A stretch of 64,000 nt of DNA from UBA5195 sp034432755 (lineage in GTDB: Bacteria; Chloroflexota; Anaerolineae; Anaerolineales; Villigracilaceae), in the NCBI GenBank assembly GCA_034432755.1, contig DAOUBQ010000015.1, forward strand, positions 27,385 to 91,384, in the 5' to 3' direction. Under the pieces are notes generated by a model that was not told the origin of the DNA, did no database searches, and saw only the letters and a list, made by a program, of their open reading frames with translations. Positions within the stretch are counted from its first letter, which is position 1, and every line of letters starts with the position of its first letter. The position numbers and the translations under genes are program-made. Shown piece by piece: positions 17,810-25,889 of this stretch.

Positions 17810-17844
17810 CGTCCCGAAGGATTCAAACCTTCGGGACGTTTTTT
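17810..17844 (+). terminator. Intrinsic terminator after malQ
   Basis: Perfect 11-bp stem CGTCCCGAAGG / CCTTCGGGACG with a 7-nt loop followed by six T. The same CGTCCCGAAGG core is reused in the terminator at 20183. Confidence 0.93.
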
Positions 17845-17849
17845 ACGGA

Positions 17850-17882
17850 TGACTGAACACTGATTACTGCTCACTGATTACT
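17850..17882. repeat. Word repeats (ACTGATTACTG type)
   Basis: A short run of CTGAACACTGATTACTGCTCACTGATTACT units between the malQ terminator and the stop of the DMT transporter; same family as the repeats at 3236 and 30573. Confidence 0.6.
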
Positions 17883-18800
17883 CTCCCTCGCCGCCACATA
17901 AATCCCTGCCAGAATCAGCACCCCGCCGATGATTTCAAGCGCAGAAGGCGTTTCGCGCAGGATAAACAATGCCAGCAGCGTGGAACCTATCGGTTCACCG
18001 AGCAGGGTTACAGCCACAAAAGATGCCGGCAGGTAGCGCAGTACCCAATTGAAGGTGGAATGTCCCAACAGTTGTGGCACCAGCGCCAGGAGCAGCATCC
18101 ACAGGTAGTTCATTGGTGGGTAGCCGAAGGGGGTGTGCCTCGCCACAAGCATGATGGCAACCAGGACGAGCGCAGCCATGCCATAGACGACGAAAATGTA
18201 AGGGACGAGCGACATCCTGGCCCGCAGGCGGCGGCCAAGCAGCAAGTATCCGGCCCCCATCCAGGCCCCCCACAGGGCCAGGAAGTTGCCCCACAAGGCC
18301 TGACCCTGTAAAAATTCGGAGAAGGGCGGGCAGACCAGGCCGTTCTGTATCTGACAAGTTTCGCTCAGCCCGACTACCGTCCCGCCGAGTAGCGCCAGCG
18401 CCAGCCCGATGACGGTTGTCCGGCTAATCGATTCGCGTAAAACCAGCGGGGAAAGAATCGCCACCCAGAGCGGCGTGGTGCTGACCAGCACGACCGAACT
18501 GGCGACCGAGGTAAATTCCAGCGAGGAAATCCAGGTGGCGAAGTGCAGGGCCAGGAAAAAGCCAGAGAGCAATCCCAGCCCCACCTCGCGGCGCGACAGG
18601 TTGCTCAATTCAGCGCGGTGACGCGCCAGGGCAATCGGCGCCAGCACCAGCGCGGCCAACGTCAATCGCACGGCGGCAATCACCAGCGATGGGACATCTT
18701 GCTGGGCATAACGGATGAAAATCGCCGCGGTCGAAACCGCAAGCACCCCGCCCGCAATGGCGAGGGTTAACAGGGCGGGGCTGCGATGTGTGGTGTTCAA
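17871..18800 (-). CDS. EamA/DMT-family transporter
   Basis: Ten-helix drug/metabolite transporter built from two EamA repeats; hydrophobic helices alternate from LLTLAIAGGVLAVSTAAIFI to the C-terminal IIGGVLILAGIYVAARE. GLLSGFFLALHFATWISSL ends the first repeat and PASFVAVTLLGEPIGSTLLALFI marks the second. I placed the start at a TTG (18800) preceded by AAGGAG; the frame is open to 18935, but that extra N-terminus is encoded by a repeat rich in CCCATCTTTG/CCTCTC words and looks untranslated. It is probably an exporter of metabolites or amino acids; the substrate is unknown. Confidence 0.85.
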   Translation of the reverse strand: MNTTHRSPALLTLAIAGGVLAVSTAAIFIRYAQQDVPSLVIAAVRLTLAALVLAPIALARHRAELSNLSRREVGLGLLSGFFLALHFATWISSLEFTSVASSVVLVSTTPLWVAILSPLVLRESISRTTVIGLALALLGGTVVGLSETCQIQNGLVCPPFSEFLQGQALWGNFLALWGAWMGAGYLLLGRRLRARMSLVPYIFVVYGMAALVLVAIMLVARHTPFGYPPMNYLWMLLLALVPQLLGHSTFNWVLRYLPASFVAVTLLGEPIGSTLLALFILRETPSALEIIGGVLILAGIYVAARESNQ

Positions 18801-19045
18801 AGTTCTCCTTTTCACTCCTCCGTCATTTTCGCCTATTTTGCAAAGATGGGAGAGGCTGAGAGGGGGTTGGGGCAGGCTATCACCCATATTGGCGATACGA
18901 ATCATCCTATCACGGAATTGATTTTCGGTTTTCACCCGGCTAGAATGTCGAGGTAATCCTAAATCACACCGCTTGTTCCGTCAACCCTCTTCGTAACGTG
19001 GAATTCCTTCCGCGTGCAGATAACAGAAAACAGGAGAAAACCCTT

Positions 19046-19648
19046 ATGGCCTTTGAACTTTCCCAACTTCCATATGCGTATGAAGCCCTTGAGCCGTTCA
19101 TTGACGCGCAGACCATGAATATCCACCACACCAAGCACCACCAGGCGTATGTCACCAACCTGAACGCTGCGCTTGAAAAGCACCCTGAGTTGGGTGGCTG
19201 GAGCATAGATGACCTGCTGGTGAAACTGGCTGAGATTCCTGAAGATATCCGCACCGCTGTTCGCAATCATGGCGGCGGCCACTGGAATCACGATATGTTC
19301 TGGAACATCATGGCCCCAAACGCTGGTGGTGAACCGGCTGGCGCACTTGCCAAAGCCATCGAAGCCGATTTTGGCTCGTTTGCGAATTTCAAGGCCGAAT
19401 TCGATAAGGCTGCTATGGGCCGCTTTGGCTCTGGCTGGGCCTGGCTGGTCAAAAAAGGCGATAAGCTGGCTGTCGTTTCAACCGCCAACCAGGACAACCC
19501 GCTCACCGATGGTCTTAAACCGTTGATGGGCATTGACGTTTGGGAACATGCCTATTACCTTAAATACCAAAACCGCCGCGCGGATTATGTGGCTGCCTGG
19601 TGGAACGTCGTCAACTGGGATGCGGTTGCCAGCCGCTTCGGTCATTAA
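19046..19648 (+). CDS. sodA: Superoxide dismutase, Fe/Mn family
   Basis: 200-aa Fe/Mn superoxide dismutase starting at the ATG at 19046 with AGGAG upstream. Metal ligands are recognisable: the first His in MNIHHTKHHQAYV, the second in GGGHWNHDMFW, and Asp and His in DVWEHAYYLKYQNRRADYVAAWW. The two SOD domains are complete and there is no signal peptide, so the enzyme is cytoplasmic. Fe versus Mn use cannot be settled by eye; sodA is a conventional label. It is monocistronic, followed by a perfect terminator hairpin. Confidence 0.96.
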   Translation: MAFELSQLPYAYEALEPFIDAQTMNIHHTKHHQAYVTNLNAALEKHPELGGWSIDDLLVKLAEIPEDIRTAVRNHGGGHWNHDMFWNIMAPNAGGEPAGALAKAIEADFGSFANFKAEFDKAAMGRFGSGWAWLVKKGDKLAVVSTANQDNPLTDGLKPLMGIDVWEHAYYLKYQNRRADYVAAWWNVVNWDAVASRFGH

Positions 19649-19667
19649 AACAAGCCGGTGTTAATCA

Positions 19668-19699
19668 AAAATCCGCACTTAGAAAGTGCGGATTTTGAT
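19668..19699 (+). terminator. Intrinsic terminator after the SOD gene
   Basis: 13-bp perfect stem AAAATCCGCACTT / AAGTGCGGATTTT with a 3-nt loop. The T run is contributed by the stem's 3' arm. Confidence 0.85.
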
Positions 19700-19773
19700 A
19701 TAATCAATTTATCTGGTCGTATTCCAACACCCATCCCGCCAAAAATGCGGGATATTCATTAGGAGGAACTCGT

Positions 19774-20169
19774 ATGACTCATGTAATTACCAGCCTATGC
19801 CTGCGCGATAGCGGGTGTGTCGAAGTCTGCCCGGTGGAGTGCATTGTACCTGGCAAACCACAAGAAGAATGGCCGCTGTTTTACATTGACCCCGATACCT
19901 GCATTGACTGTGGTGCCTGCGTGCCAGAATGTCCGTATGCGGCCATCTTCCCCGAAGACGAAGTTCCCTCGGCGTACACAGCCAAGGGCGGTGAATTCAT
20001 CAACCAGATTGGTCTCACCGGCCACTATGAAGGCACCAATCATCACGGCGAGGCCGTAGTCCTCGACAGCGTTAAACAACTCGCGGCAGGTGAAGTCGTT
20101 GACCTGACAGGCGATATCCAACGCAATGCGGACTATTTCTCGAAGGGCCCCGGTTACAGTTCTAAGTAA
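19774..20169 (+). CDS. Ferredoxin with two iron-sulfur cluster sites
   Basis: 131-aa ferredoxin of the FdxA-like kind. The first Cys set is C9, C15, C19 and C23 (LCLRDSGCVEVCPVECI) and the second is C43-x2-C46-x2-C49-x3-C53-P (CIDCGACVPECP). That pattern suits a 3Fe/4Fe or two 4Fe centres. A C-terminal extension of about 70 residues follows. A good AGGAGG lies before the ATG. It is likely a soluble electron carrier, possibly serving oxidoreductases elsewhere in the genome; no obvious partner is adjacent. A terminator follows directly. Confidence 0.92.
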   Translation: MTHVITSLCLRDSGCVEVCPVECIVPGKPQEEWPLFYIDPDTCIDCGACVPECPYAAIFPEDEVPSAYTAKGGEFINQIGLTGHYEGTNHHGEAVVLDSVKQLAAGEVVDLTGDIQRNADYFSKGPGYSSK

Positions 20170-20182
20170 TTTGATTCATCAC

Positions 20183-20244
20183 CGTCCCGAAGGCTGTTTT
20201 GAACTGGTCTTTGCGCCAAAAAAGCCCTCGGGACGTTTTTTTTA
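20183..20244 (+). terminator. Intrinsic terminator after the ferredoxin gene
   Basis: CGTCCCGAAGGC pairs with GCCCTCGGGACG across a longer loop and is followed by eight T. The U tract overlaps the stop region of the convergent FtsW-PBP gene. Confidence 0.85.
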
Positions 20245-22665
20245 TTTAATAGCCGCCTCTAGCGCCGCCAGGCCAATGGTGCGTGCCTGCAGGCGGTTGC
20301 TGTTTTCTAGCACGACAACAATGGCGAGCGGAGTCCCCTGCCAGCCGGAGGTTGTTCCGCCCATGAACCAGGCTGCTATCCGATCAGATTCAGCCTCGCC
20401 GCTGCCAGTATATGCCCAAAACGAGCCGGTTTCTGCCCTGAGCAGGTTCTCGACATCCCTGGCTGCCAGGCATTGGGTGGAACGTCCCAAGGAGGGTAGG
20501 ATGACCCAGCCCTGGGTGGACGTATTGACGGCCATGACCAATTGTACGGATGGGCAAATGCCCCCGTTACTGAGGGCGGCTGCCGCCCGTATCAGTTGCG
20601 CCGGGCTGATGCGGATGTCGAGCGGCGTCAGAGCGCGTAAATCTGTCGCCGCGACCGGCAGCCGCAGGGCGGGCTGCTCGTAAAACCCAAGCTTCTCGTA
20701 TAAGTTATTTCGTTCTTCCTGACTGACGGTGGTCCGTCCATATTGGGCTTGCAGGAAAGGTGTGACGATGTCGCCTGGTGGGTACAGTCCCTGGGTGGCG
20801 CGATTGAGCAACGGGGCGTTGGGAGCAGAGAAGATGGTTTCGTCGAGCAGGTTGGCGTCGTAGGTCGGGTGCGAGGACATGACCAGGATTTCGCCCGTTT
20901 CGGCATTGATCAAAATGACCGCGCCACGTTTGTCTTTCATCAACCTGTCTGCCGTTGCCTGGATGTTCAGGTCGAGGCTCAGGCGTACGTTCAGGCCAGG
21001 CGGGGGCGTGCCATACAAGACATGTTCCCACCAGATTTGCAAGGTGGGAAGGCCTTGCAGGCCGCGCAGGTAGGGGTCGAGGACTTGTTCGAGGCCTGCC
21101 TGCCCGTAAACGGGGTGAGTGTAGCCGACCACTGAAGACAGTTCTGGGATGTTGTATTGCCGCTGGTAACTGCCGACCTGGCCCTGGACGGAGGTGATGG
21201 CCTGGTTGCGGCGGTCGAGCAGGTTGCCGCGCGGCGCGAAGCGTTCCGCGATTGCCCGGCGTGGGTTGTCGGTACGTATGAGCAGGTCGTCGGCCCGCCA
21301 GACAGCCCACCAGCCATACGAAAGGGCGCAAGCCGCGATTCCCACGCAGAGCAACCCGGCGGTTTGCAGATAGGGCGCGGGTTGGGGCAGGGGAGCGGGT
21401 TCTTCTTCCAGTTCATTGCTGATTTGAATCAGGATGAGCAGCGCCAGGAAGGAGGTCAGCAGCGACGAGCCTCCATAGGAGACGAAAGGCAGGGTAACAC
21501 CGGTGAGCGGCAGCAGGCGCAGGTTGCCCCCAATGATAAGGATGGCTTGCACGCCAAAATAGGTTGCTATCCCGGCGGCCAGCAGGCGGCGGAAGTTGCT
21601 TCCGGCGTGGATGGCGATGATAAAGCCACGCGCGACAAGCAGAGCGAACAGAATGAATACCGCGCTGCCGCCCACCAAGCCGTATTCTTCGCCGATGGTT
21701 GTAAAGATGAAATCGGAATGCGCCACCGGGACGAGGCCGGGTGCGCCCATGCCTACTCCGCGCCCATCCAGGCCGCCGTTGGCAACCGCCAAAATGGATT
21801 GGACAATCTGGTAGGAGCGCCCCGATGGGTCGGCCCAGGGGTTGAGCCAGGCGTCAATGCGCACCTGAATAATGTCGACCAGAAAATAACCTGCCAGTGT
21901 GGTGACGACCAGGGTGGCAAGCGAAAACAACAACAGGATGCGCCTGCCGCTCGCCATGTAAACGATGGAGGCGTAAAGGAAGATGAAAATCGAGGCCGTT
22001 CCCAGGTCGCGCTGGAAGAACAGGATGGCAAGCGCCAGCCCGGTCAGGAATAAGGTTGGGTAGAGCAGGGGCAGCAATCGGGCGTAGGTGACATTCTGCC
22101 CAGCAAAGTAGGCGGCGAGATACACAATCAACAGCAGCTTGAGCGGCTCGGAGGGCTGCAAGTAAATTCCGCAGCACCCCAGCCACAGGCGCGGGCCAGC
22201 GCCGCCCGGGTTCGACCCTAGCACCAGGGTCAGCGCCGTCAGGAGCAGGCCGCTCGTCAGGAAGATATATTTGTAGCGGCGCAGGATGTCCAGGTTCTTT
22301 GGGAATTTCAGCCCGGCCAGCAGCACTACCATACTGATGATCAGCCAGGCTGCCTGACGAAACCCGAAGCCCTCGCTCAGCCGCCAGATGGAGAGCAATC
22401 CCCAGCCGGACAGCAGCGCGGCGATGGGGAACAAGAAGGGGTCGGCGTCGGGGGTGTGGCGGCGGAACTGACGCTGAACCAGGTATACCAACATCATCCA
22501 GGCCAATATCCCAGCCCAGTGTGACCAGCGCAGATCAGCTTCCCAACTGCGCAGCCGCACTGTCGGAGAAATTGTGAACGCCAAAGCGTTAAGAAATAAA
22601 AATAATGCTGCCAGTTTGAGCAGTCGGCTTTGGATGAGGACGGGAGGCTGGTAGGAGGGGAACAA
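20242..22665 (-). CDS. FtsW/RodA SEDS glycosyltransferase fused to a degenerate penicillin-binding domain
   Basis: 807 aa. Residues about 10-410 are a SEDS polymerase with around ten membrane helices; the conserved catalytic Asp region (PVAHSDFIFTTIGEEYG) and the LPLTGVTLPFVSYGGSSLL motif are intact. A further helix (TAGLLCVGIAACALSYGWWAVW) leads into a class B PBP-like domain (about 450-807). Its serine motif should read PPGSxxK but reads NRATQGLYPPGDIVTP near residues 617-632, so the nucleophile Ser and the Lys are absent. The KTGT motif is replaced by GGTTSG. I infer a fused RodA-PbpA in which the transpeptidase half is a pseudoenzyme. A TTG start is assumed. It ends the fhaA-fhaB-mtnP operon. 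Confidence 0.88.
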   Translation of the reverse strand: MFPSYQPPVLIQSRLLKLAALFLFLNALAFTISPTVRLRSWEADLRWSHWAGILAWMMLVYLVQRQFRRHTPDADPFLFPIAALLSGWGLLSIWRLSEGFGFRQAAWLIISMVVLLAGLKFPKNLDILRRYKYIFLTSGLLLTALTLVLGSNPGGAGPRLWLGCCGIYLQPSEPLKLLLIVYLAAYFAGQNVTYARLLPLLYPTLFLTGLALAILFFQRDLGTASIFIFLYASIVYMASGRRILLLFSLATLVVTTLAGYFLVDIIQVRIDAWLNPWADPSGRSYQIVQSILAVANGGLDGRGVGMGAPGLVPVAHSDFIFTTIGEEYGLVGGSAVFILFALLVARGFIIAIHAGSNFRRLLAAGIATYFGVQAILIIGGNLRLLPLTGVTLPFVSYGGSSLLTSFLALLILIQISNELEEEPAPLPQPAPYLQTAGLLCVGIAACALSYGWWAVWRADDLLIRTDNPRRAIAERFAPRGNLLDRRNQAITSVQGQVGSYQRQYNIPELSSVVGYTHPVYGQAGLEQVLDPYLRGLQGLPTLQIWWEHVLYGTPPPGLNVRLSLDLNIQATADRLMKDKRGAVILINAETGEILVMSSHPTYDANLLDETIFSAPNAPLLNRATQGLYPPGDIVTPFLQAQYGRTTVSQEERNNLYEKLGFYEQPALRLPVAATDLRALTPLDIRISPAQLIRAAAALSNGGICPSVQLVMAVNTSTQGWVILPSLGRSTQCLAARDVENLLRAETGSFWAYTGSGEAESDRIAAWFMGGTTSGWQGTPLAIVVVLENSNRLQARTIGLAALEAAIK

Positions 22666-22682
22666 AGTTTTCTTTTAACGGG

Positions 22683-22719
22683 ATACGCAATACGTGATGG
22701 TGAATCCCGTATTGCGTAT
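22683..22719. repeat. Palindromic repeat ATACGCAATACG
   Basis: 12-bp inverted repeat (ATACGCAATACG / CGTATTGCGTAT) with a 13-nt loop in the gap between the MTA phosphorylase and SEDS-PBP genes. It has no proper T tract in the minus direction, so it is unlikely to be a terminator. Confidence 0.6.
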
Positions 22720-22739
22720 TCGGTGGGTGGCCTGTTTTT

Positions 22740-23606
22740 TTATTGGATATATTTACGAATTAGCAAGTCAAGATTTTGCCGCGTTTGGGGCGGGATGACA
22801 GCTAGATTGGTAATGAGGGCGGTTGCCAGCGCGTTATGGCAATCGCAGGGCTGCTCATCGGGCAGGCTTTTTGCCAGCAGGCGCAGGGCTTCTTGAGCGA
22901 GTTGGGTGTTTTTGTTAAGGGTTTGAATAACCATTTCCACAGTGACTGGTTCAGCAGAGACGTGCCAGACATCGTAGTCAGTGACGTGCGCCATCACCGC
23001 GTAGCACATTTCTGCTTCGCGCGCCAGGAAGGCTTCGGGGGAGGCTGTCATGCCGATGATGGACATGCCCCAGGCGCGAAAGACGTTCGATTCGGCTTTC
23101 GTGGAGAAGCGTGGGCCTTCAATGGTGATGAATGTGCCGCCCTGATGAACTGTTCCCCCAGAATCTTTCACGGATTGGTAGACAGCCTGACTCAATCCGG
23201 CGCAAAACGGGTCGGCCACGCCGATGTGGGCCACCAATCCCTCACCGAAGAAAGAGCGCGCGCGGTCTTTGGTGTTGTCATACAGCTGGTCGGGGATGAC
23301 GATGTGGCCGGGGGCGTAATCTTCGCGCAACGAACCGCAGGCGCTAACACTGATAATTCGTTTTGCGCCGAGCATTTTGAGTGCGTAGATGTTGGCCCGG
23401 TAGTTTACCTCGGTGGGGGAGATGAAATGACCGATTCCATGCCGGGCCAGGAAGGCGATTCGCTTCCCTTCCAGTGTCCCAACCACAATGGGGGAACTCG
23501 GCTTCCCGAAGGGCGTTTCCAGGTGATGTTCCTGCACTTCGCTGAGAGAGGGGATTGCATACAATCCCGAACCGCCGATGACGGCAAAGTGGATGGTTTC
23601 TGCCAT
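22740..23606 (-). CDS. mtnP: S-methyl-5'-thioadenosine phosphorylase
   Basis: Phosphorolysis of methylthioadenosine to adenine and methylthioribose-1-phosphate, part of methionine salvage. The N-terminus FAVIGGSGLYAIP holds the phosphate-binding GGSGLY, ARHGIGHFISPTEVNYRANIYALK follows, and GPRFSTKAES is the family signature. MTASPEAFLAREAEMCYAVMAHVTDYDVW places it among MTAPs rather than purine nucleoside phosphorylases. The start is the ATG at 23606 with GGAG upstream (288 aa). It sits between fhaB-like and SEDS-PBP genes, where actinobacteria carry the phosphatase pstP, an odd location for a salvage enzyme. Confidence 0.93.
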   Translation of the reverse strand: MAETIHFAVIGGSGLYAIPSLSEVQEHHLETPFGKPSSPIVVGTLEGKRIAFLARHGIGHFISPTEVNYRANIYALKMLGAKRIISVSACGSLREDYAPGHIVIPDQLYDNTKDRARSFFGEGLVAHIGVADPFCAGLSQAVYQSVKDSGGTVHQGGTFITIEGPRFSTKAESNVFRAWGMSIIGMTASPEAFLAREAEMCYAVMAHVTDYDVWHVSAEPVTVEMVIQTLNKNTQLAQEALRLLAKSLPDEQPCDCHNALATALITNLAVIPPQTRQNLDLLIRKYIQ

Positions 23607-23622
23607 AGGTTGTTTCTCCGGG

Positions 23623-24048
23623 TTATTCGAGGGTGACAATCAGCGCCGTTTGTCCGCATTGGATGGTGTCGCCGTTGACGACGATGGTGGCTGTTTGCAC
23701 GGTCTCATTGTTGAGTTTGGTTCCATTCGTAGATTGCAGGTCTTCGAGCCACCACTGGTTATGATGGTAGGCCAGCCGCGCATGGCGGGCCGATACGGCA
23801 GCATCTTCCAGGGTCACTTCGCATTCTGGGTCGCGTCCAATTAAGATGTCGCCCTGTGTGAAGTGCAGGGTTTTCGACAATTCGCCGGATGCCTGGATGA
23901 TGAGGGTGAGGGGAGTGACTTTGCGGGAGGAAAGAAAAACTGTCTCTTGCTGTAGAGAACGCCAGAGCAGGTAAAGAGCCCATCCAATGAAAGCATACAG
24001 GGCTGCTGCCGCGAGGACCCGCAAGCCCAGCAGGAGCAAGGCGCTCAT
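23623..24048 (-). CDS. FhaB-like membrane-anchored FHA-domain protein
   Basis: 141 aa: an N-terminal membrane helix (LLGLRVLAAAALYAFIGWALYLLW), a short linker and a C-terminal FHA domain with GRDPECEVTL, SARHARL and the LQSTNGTKLN loop that reads phosphothreonine. This layout equals actinobacterial FhaB/FipA, which links Ser/Thr kinase signalling to cell-wall growth. The gene overlaps the end of the fhaA-like gene by 4 bp and precedes mtnP and the SEDS-PBP fusion. No Ser/Thr kinase gene lies in the window. Confidence 0.85.
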   Translation of the reverse strand: MSALLLLGLRVLAAAALYAFIGWALYLLWRSLQQETVFLSSRKVTPLTLIIQASGELSKTLHFTQGDILIGRDPECEVTLEDAAVSARHARLAYHHNQWWLEDLQSTNGTKLNNETVQTATIVVNGDTIQCGQTALIVTLE

Positions 24049-24881
24049 GAAGGATCTTCGTCTTCTGGGGCTATTTCTTTGAGAGTCGGAGTGTCTCGTA
24101 AGACGGCGGTGCGGCGTTCGCCGCTGGCAGGGGAGAGTGGCGCGGTCTCTCCGGTGTGAACCGAGGGGGGCGGATTATCCTGCCCAAAGACGATGGGCAG
24201 GCCGGCCAGCGAAATCACATCCCCGGGATACAGGACGCTTTGGTTGATGCGCTGTCCATTGACATACGTGCCGCCGGTGGAATTCAGGTCGAAAATAATA
24301 AAACGCCCGCGCACGTATCGTATCTGGGCATGGTAGCGCGAGACGCGCGGGTCATCCACAACAAGGTGGTTATCGAGGCGGCGCCCAATATTGGTGACAG
24401 CCTGGTTGAGCGTGAACACTTTCGTCCCGCCGACAATCAGGAAAGCGGCGCGCGTGGGGGTATCCTGGTCGTTGCCAGTACGCATATCCTGTGTTTCGGC
24501 TATGGCGTTCGCTTTTTGGATGCGCACGCGCACATCGTCAAGTTCAACCAGCGGGTCTCCCGTCATGCTGATGGTCAGGATACCATCGAACCGAACCCCA
24601 ATTTCGCTGGCAACCAGGCGGAAGATTTTTGTCAGGCCTTCGATCAGTCGTGGGTCTTTTTGCCATTGGGAAATCATCGAAGGATGGACCACTAGCTGGA
24701 ACTGGTGTGGCAGGACGTTGGTGTTCTCGTTCAAACCCTGAGTTGCCAGGTTGGAACGCAGAGTTTCGGCCAATTGGCGCGAGATGCGGTCCCGGTAATT
24801 GGGGCCAGGCAAATACTTGACGAGATGCACCTCAATCAGGTTTTGCAGGCGGTTTTCGATATCGCTTAATTGGAAGGCCAT
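24045..24881 (-). CDS. FhaA-like protein (DUF3662 plus FHA domain)
   Basis: 278 aa. The N-terminal half (about 1-130) has the DUF3662/FhaA_N look (FQLSDIENRLQNLIE, then LPHQFQLVVHPS). The C-terminal FHA domain spans about 150-235: NIGRRLDNHLVVDDPRVSRYHAQIRY followed by LNSTGGTYVNGQRI. A Pro/Ser/Glu-rich tail ends it. In mycobacteria FhaA binds phosphorylated MviN/MurJ and controls peptidoglycan synthesis; a similar regulatory role is inferred here. It is the first gene of the operon, with a good promoter at 24915-24943 and no obvious Shine-Dalgarno. Confidence 0.82.
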   Translation of the reverse strand: MAFQLSDIENRLQNLIEVHLVKYLPGPNYRDRISRQLAETLRSNLATQGLNENTNVLPHQFQLVVHPSMISQWQKDPRLIEGLTKIFRLVASEIGVRFDGILTISMTGDPLVELDDVRVRIQKANAIAETQDMRTGNDQDTPTRAAFLIVGGTKVFTLNQAVTNIGRRLDNHLVVDDPRVSRYHAQIRYVRGRFIIFDLNSTGGTYVNGQRINQSVLYPGDVISLAGLPIVFGQDNPPPSVHTGETAPLSPASGERRTAVLRDTPTLKEIAPEDEDPS

Positions 24882-24914
24882 AAAACGAAATTCCTGGGGC
24901 GTTGGTACTTGACT

Positions 24915-24943
24915 ATTATAGAATTTTGTGCCGGATTTTGCAA
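24915..24943 (-). promoter_or_regulatory. Sigma-70-type promoter for the fhaA-fhaB-mtnP-SEDS operon
   Basis: On the minus strand TTGCAA (24938-24943) and a perfect TATAAT (24915-24920) are 17 bp apart. Transcription would start near 24908, about 26 nt before the fhaA-like ATG. Confidence 0.6.
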
Positions 24944-25118
24944 CTTATCTGAGTTGTCTTTTGCTACTGGATTGATTATTACATAAAATGGATGGTTTGT
25001 ACAACTTTTTTGGCGAGTCAACCGCAATTCTGTATCAATCCGACCACTTCAGCCCTCGCCCTCTGCCTCCTCTGGTGCGGGAGGGAACTCACAAAACTGT
25101 TGCAGACTGCTTGGCACA

Positions 25119-25148
25119 AAAAAATTCCGGGGCAGCTGCCTCGGAATT
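25119..25148 (-). terminator. Intrinsic terminator after the zinc-ribbon gene
   Basis: On the minus strand AATTCCGAGGCAGC and the CCCCGGAATT arm form a stem followed by a run of seven T. It lies 8 bp past the stop of the zinc-ribbon gene. Confidence 0.8.
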
Positions 25149-25155
25149 TCGGCGA

Positions 25156-25746
25156 TTAAATCAAGATGGGTTTTCCACACTGCGGGCAAGTTCGTTCTCC
25201 CCGCAGTACCACAAAGCCACACGCAGCACAGGTCCGCGGTTGTACATTGCCCAGCGGCGCACCGCAAGCGATACAGGCTCCCGTGCCGACTGGGTTCGGT
25301 GTGCCGCAATATTCACAGACTGCACGCTGCAGTCGCTCCGAAATTTGCGTGCTGGCGCGGCGCGATTGGGCATATTTGCTGATCACTTGCCAAACGTTCT
25401 CGCTAATTTGCAGATTTTCAATGTCCTGGGCAATATCATCCAATCTATCGAGCAAATTCCAGGGATTGCGGAGCGTGGCCAACAGCGTTTTTCCCATGCT
25501 GGCCGCTACGCCCATCCAGGCTTGTTGCCCTACCGTAACCATCACGCCATCGGCAACACGTTGTATTTGGACGGTTACCGCCGTCTGTCCGCCGCTGGAT
25601 GCGCCCTGGCGGGTGGCAATTTGCACTTTCAGGCCGCGTTCGTCGCCAAAGGCCTGTGCGCGCAGGTTGCCGCGATTAAAATTGGCAATCAGCAGATTGG
25701 CTACGTCGTTGGGGGTCAAGTCCCCGTGCAAAATTCTCTGTTCCAT
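25156..25746 (-). CDS. Zinc-ribbon domain protein
   Basis: 196 aa. Residues 1-125 form an uncharacterised N-terminal domain with an amphipathic, Gly-rich stretch (GVMVTVGQQAWMGVAASMGKTLL). The C-terminal 55 residues hold two zinc ribbons: CEYCGTPNPVGTGACIACG and CAACGFVVLRGERTCPQCG. No signal peptide is visible. A TATAAT lies 7 nt before the ATG (25754-25759 on the plus strand) with TTGCAT 16 bp further, so the transcript is probably leaderless. It is convergent with nothing and stands just upstream of the FHA operon with its own terminator. Function unknown. Confidence 0.78.
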   Translation of the reverse strand: MEQRILHGDLTPNDVANLLIANFNRGNLRAQAFGDERGLKVQIATRQGASSGGQTAVTVQIQRVADGVMVTVGQQAWMGVAASMGKTLLATLRNPWNLLDRLDDIAQDIENLQISENVWQVISKYAQSRRASTQISERLQRAVCEYCGTPNPVGTGACIACGAPLGNVQPRTCAACGFVVLRGERTCPQCGKPILI

Positions 25747-25753
25747 AGTTTAG

Positions 25754-25781
25754 ATTATAATCGCCTTCGTTTGAAATGCAA
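25754..25781 (-). promoter_or_regulatory. Promoter abutting the zinc-ribbon start codon
   Basis: Minus-strand TTGCAT (25776-25781), 16-bp spacer and TATAAT (25754-25759). The -10 ends 7 nt before the ATG, which predicts a leaderless mRNA. Confidence 0.55.
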
Positions 25782-25829
25782 AAAATAGTCACTGTCGCTT
25801 TCGGCCCAAAAATCCGTTTTTTGCTTCCG

Positions 25830-25863
25830 TTGCCCTCTCTCTTTGGGAGAGGGTAGGGTGAGG
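25830..25863. repeat. CCCTCTC/GAGAGGG imperfect palindrome
   Basis: CCCTCTCTCTTTGGGAGAGGGTAGGGTGAGGGT belongs to a GGGAGAGGG-type repeat class also seen inside the molybdopterin hydroxylase gene at 48161-48220 and near 25050-25090. Confidence 0.5.
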
Positions 25864-25889
25864 GTCGTTAGTTAAAAAACAGGTGTTCG

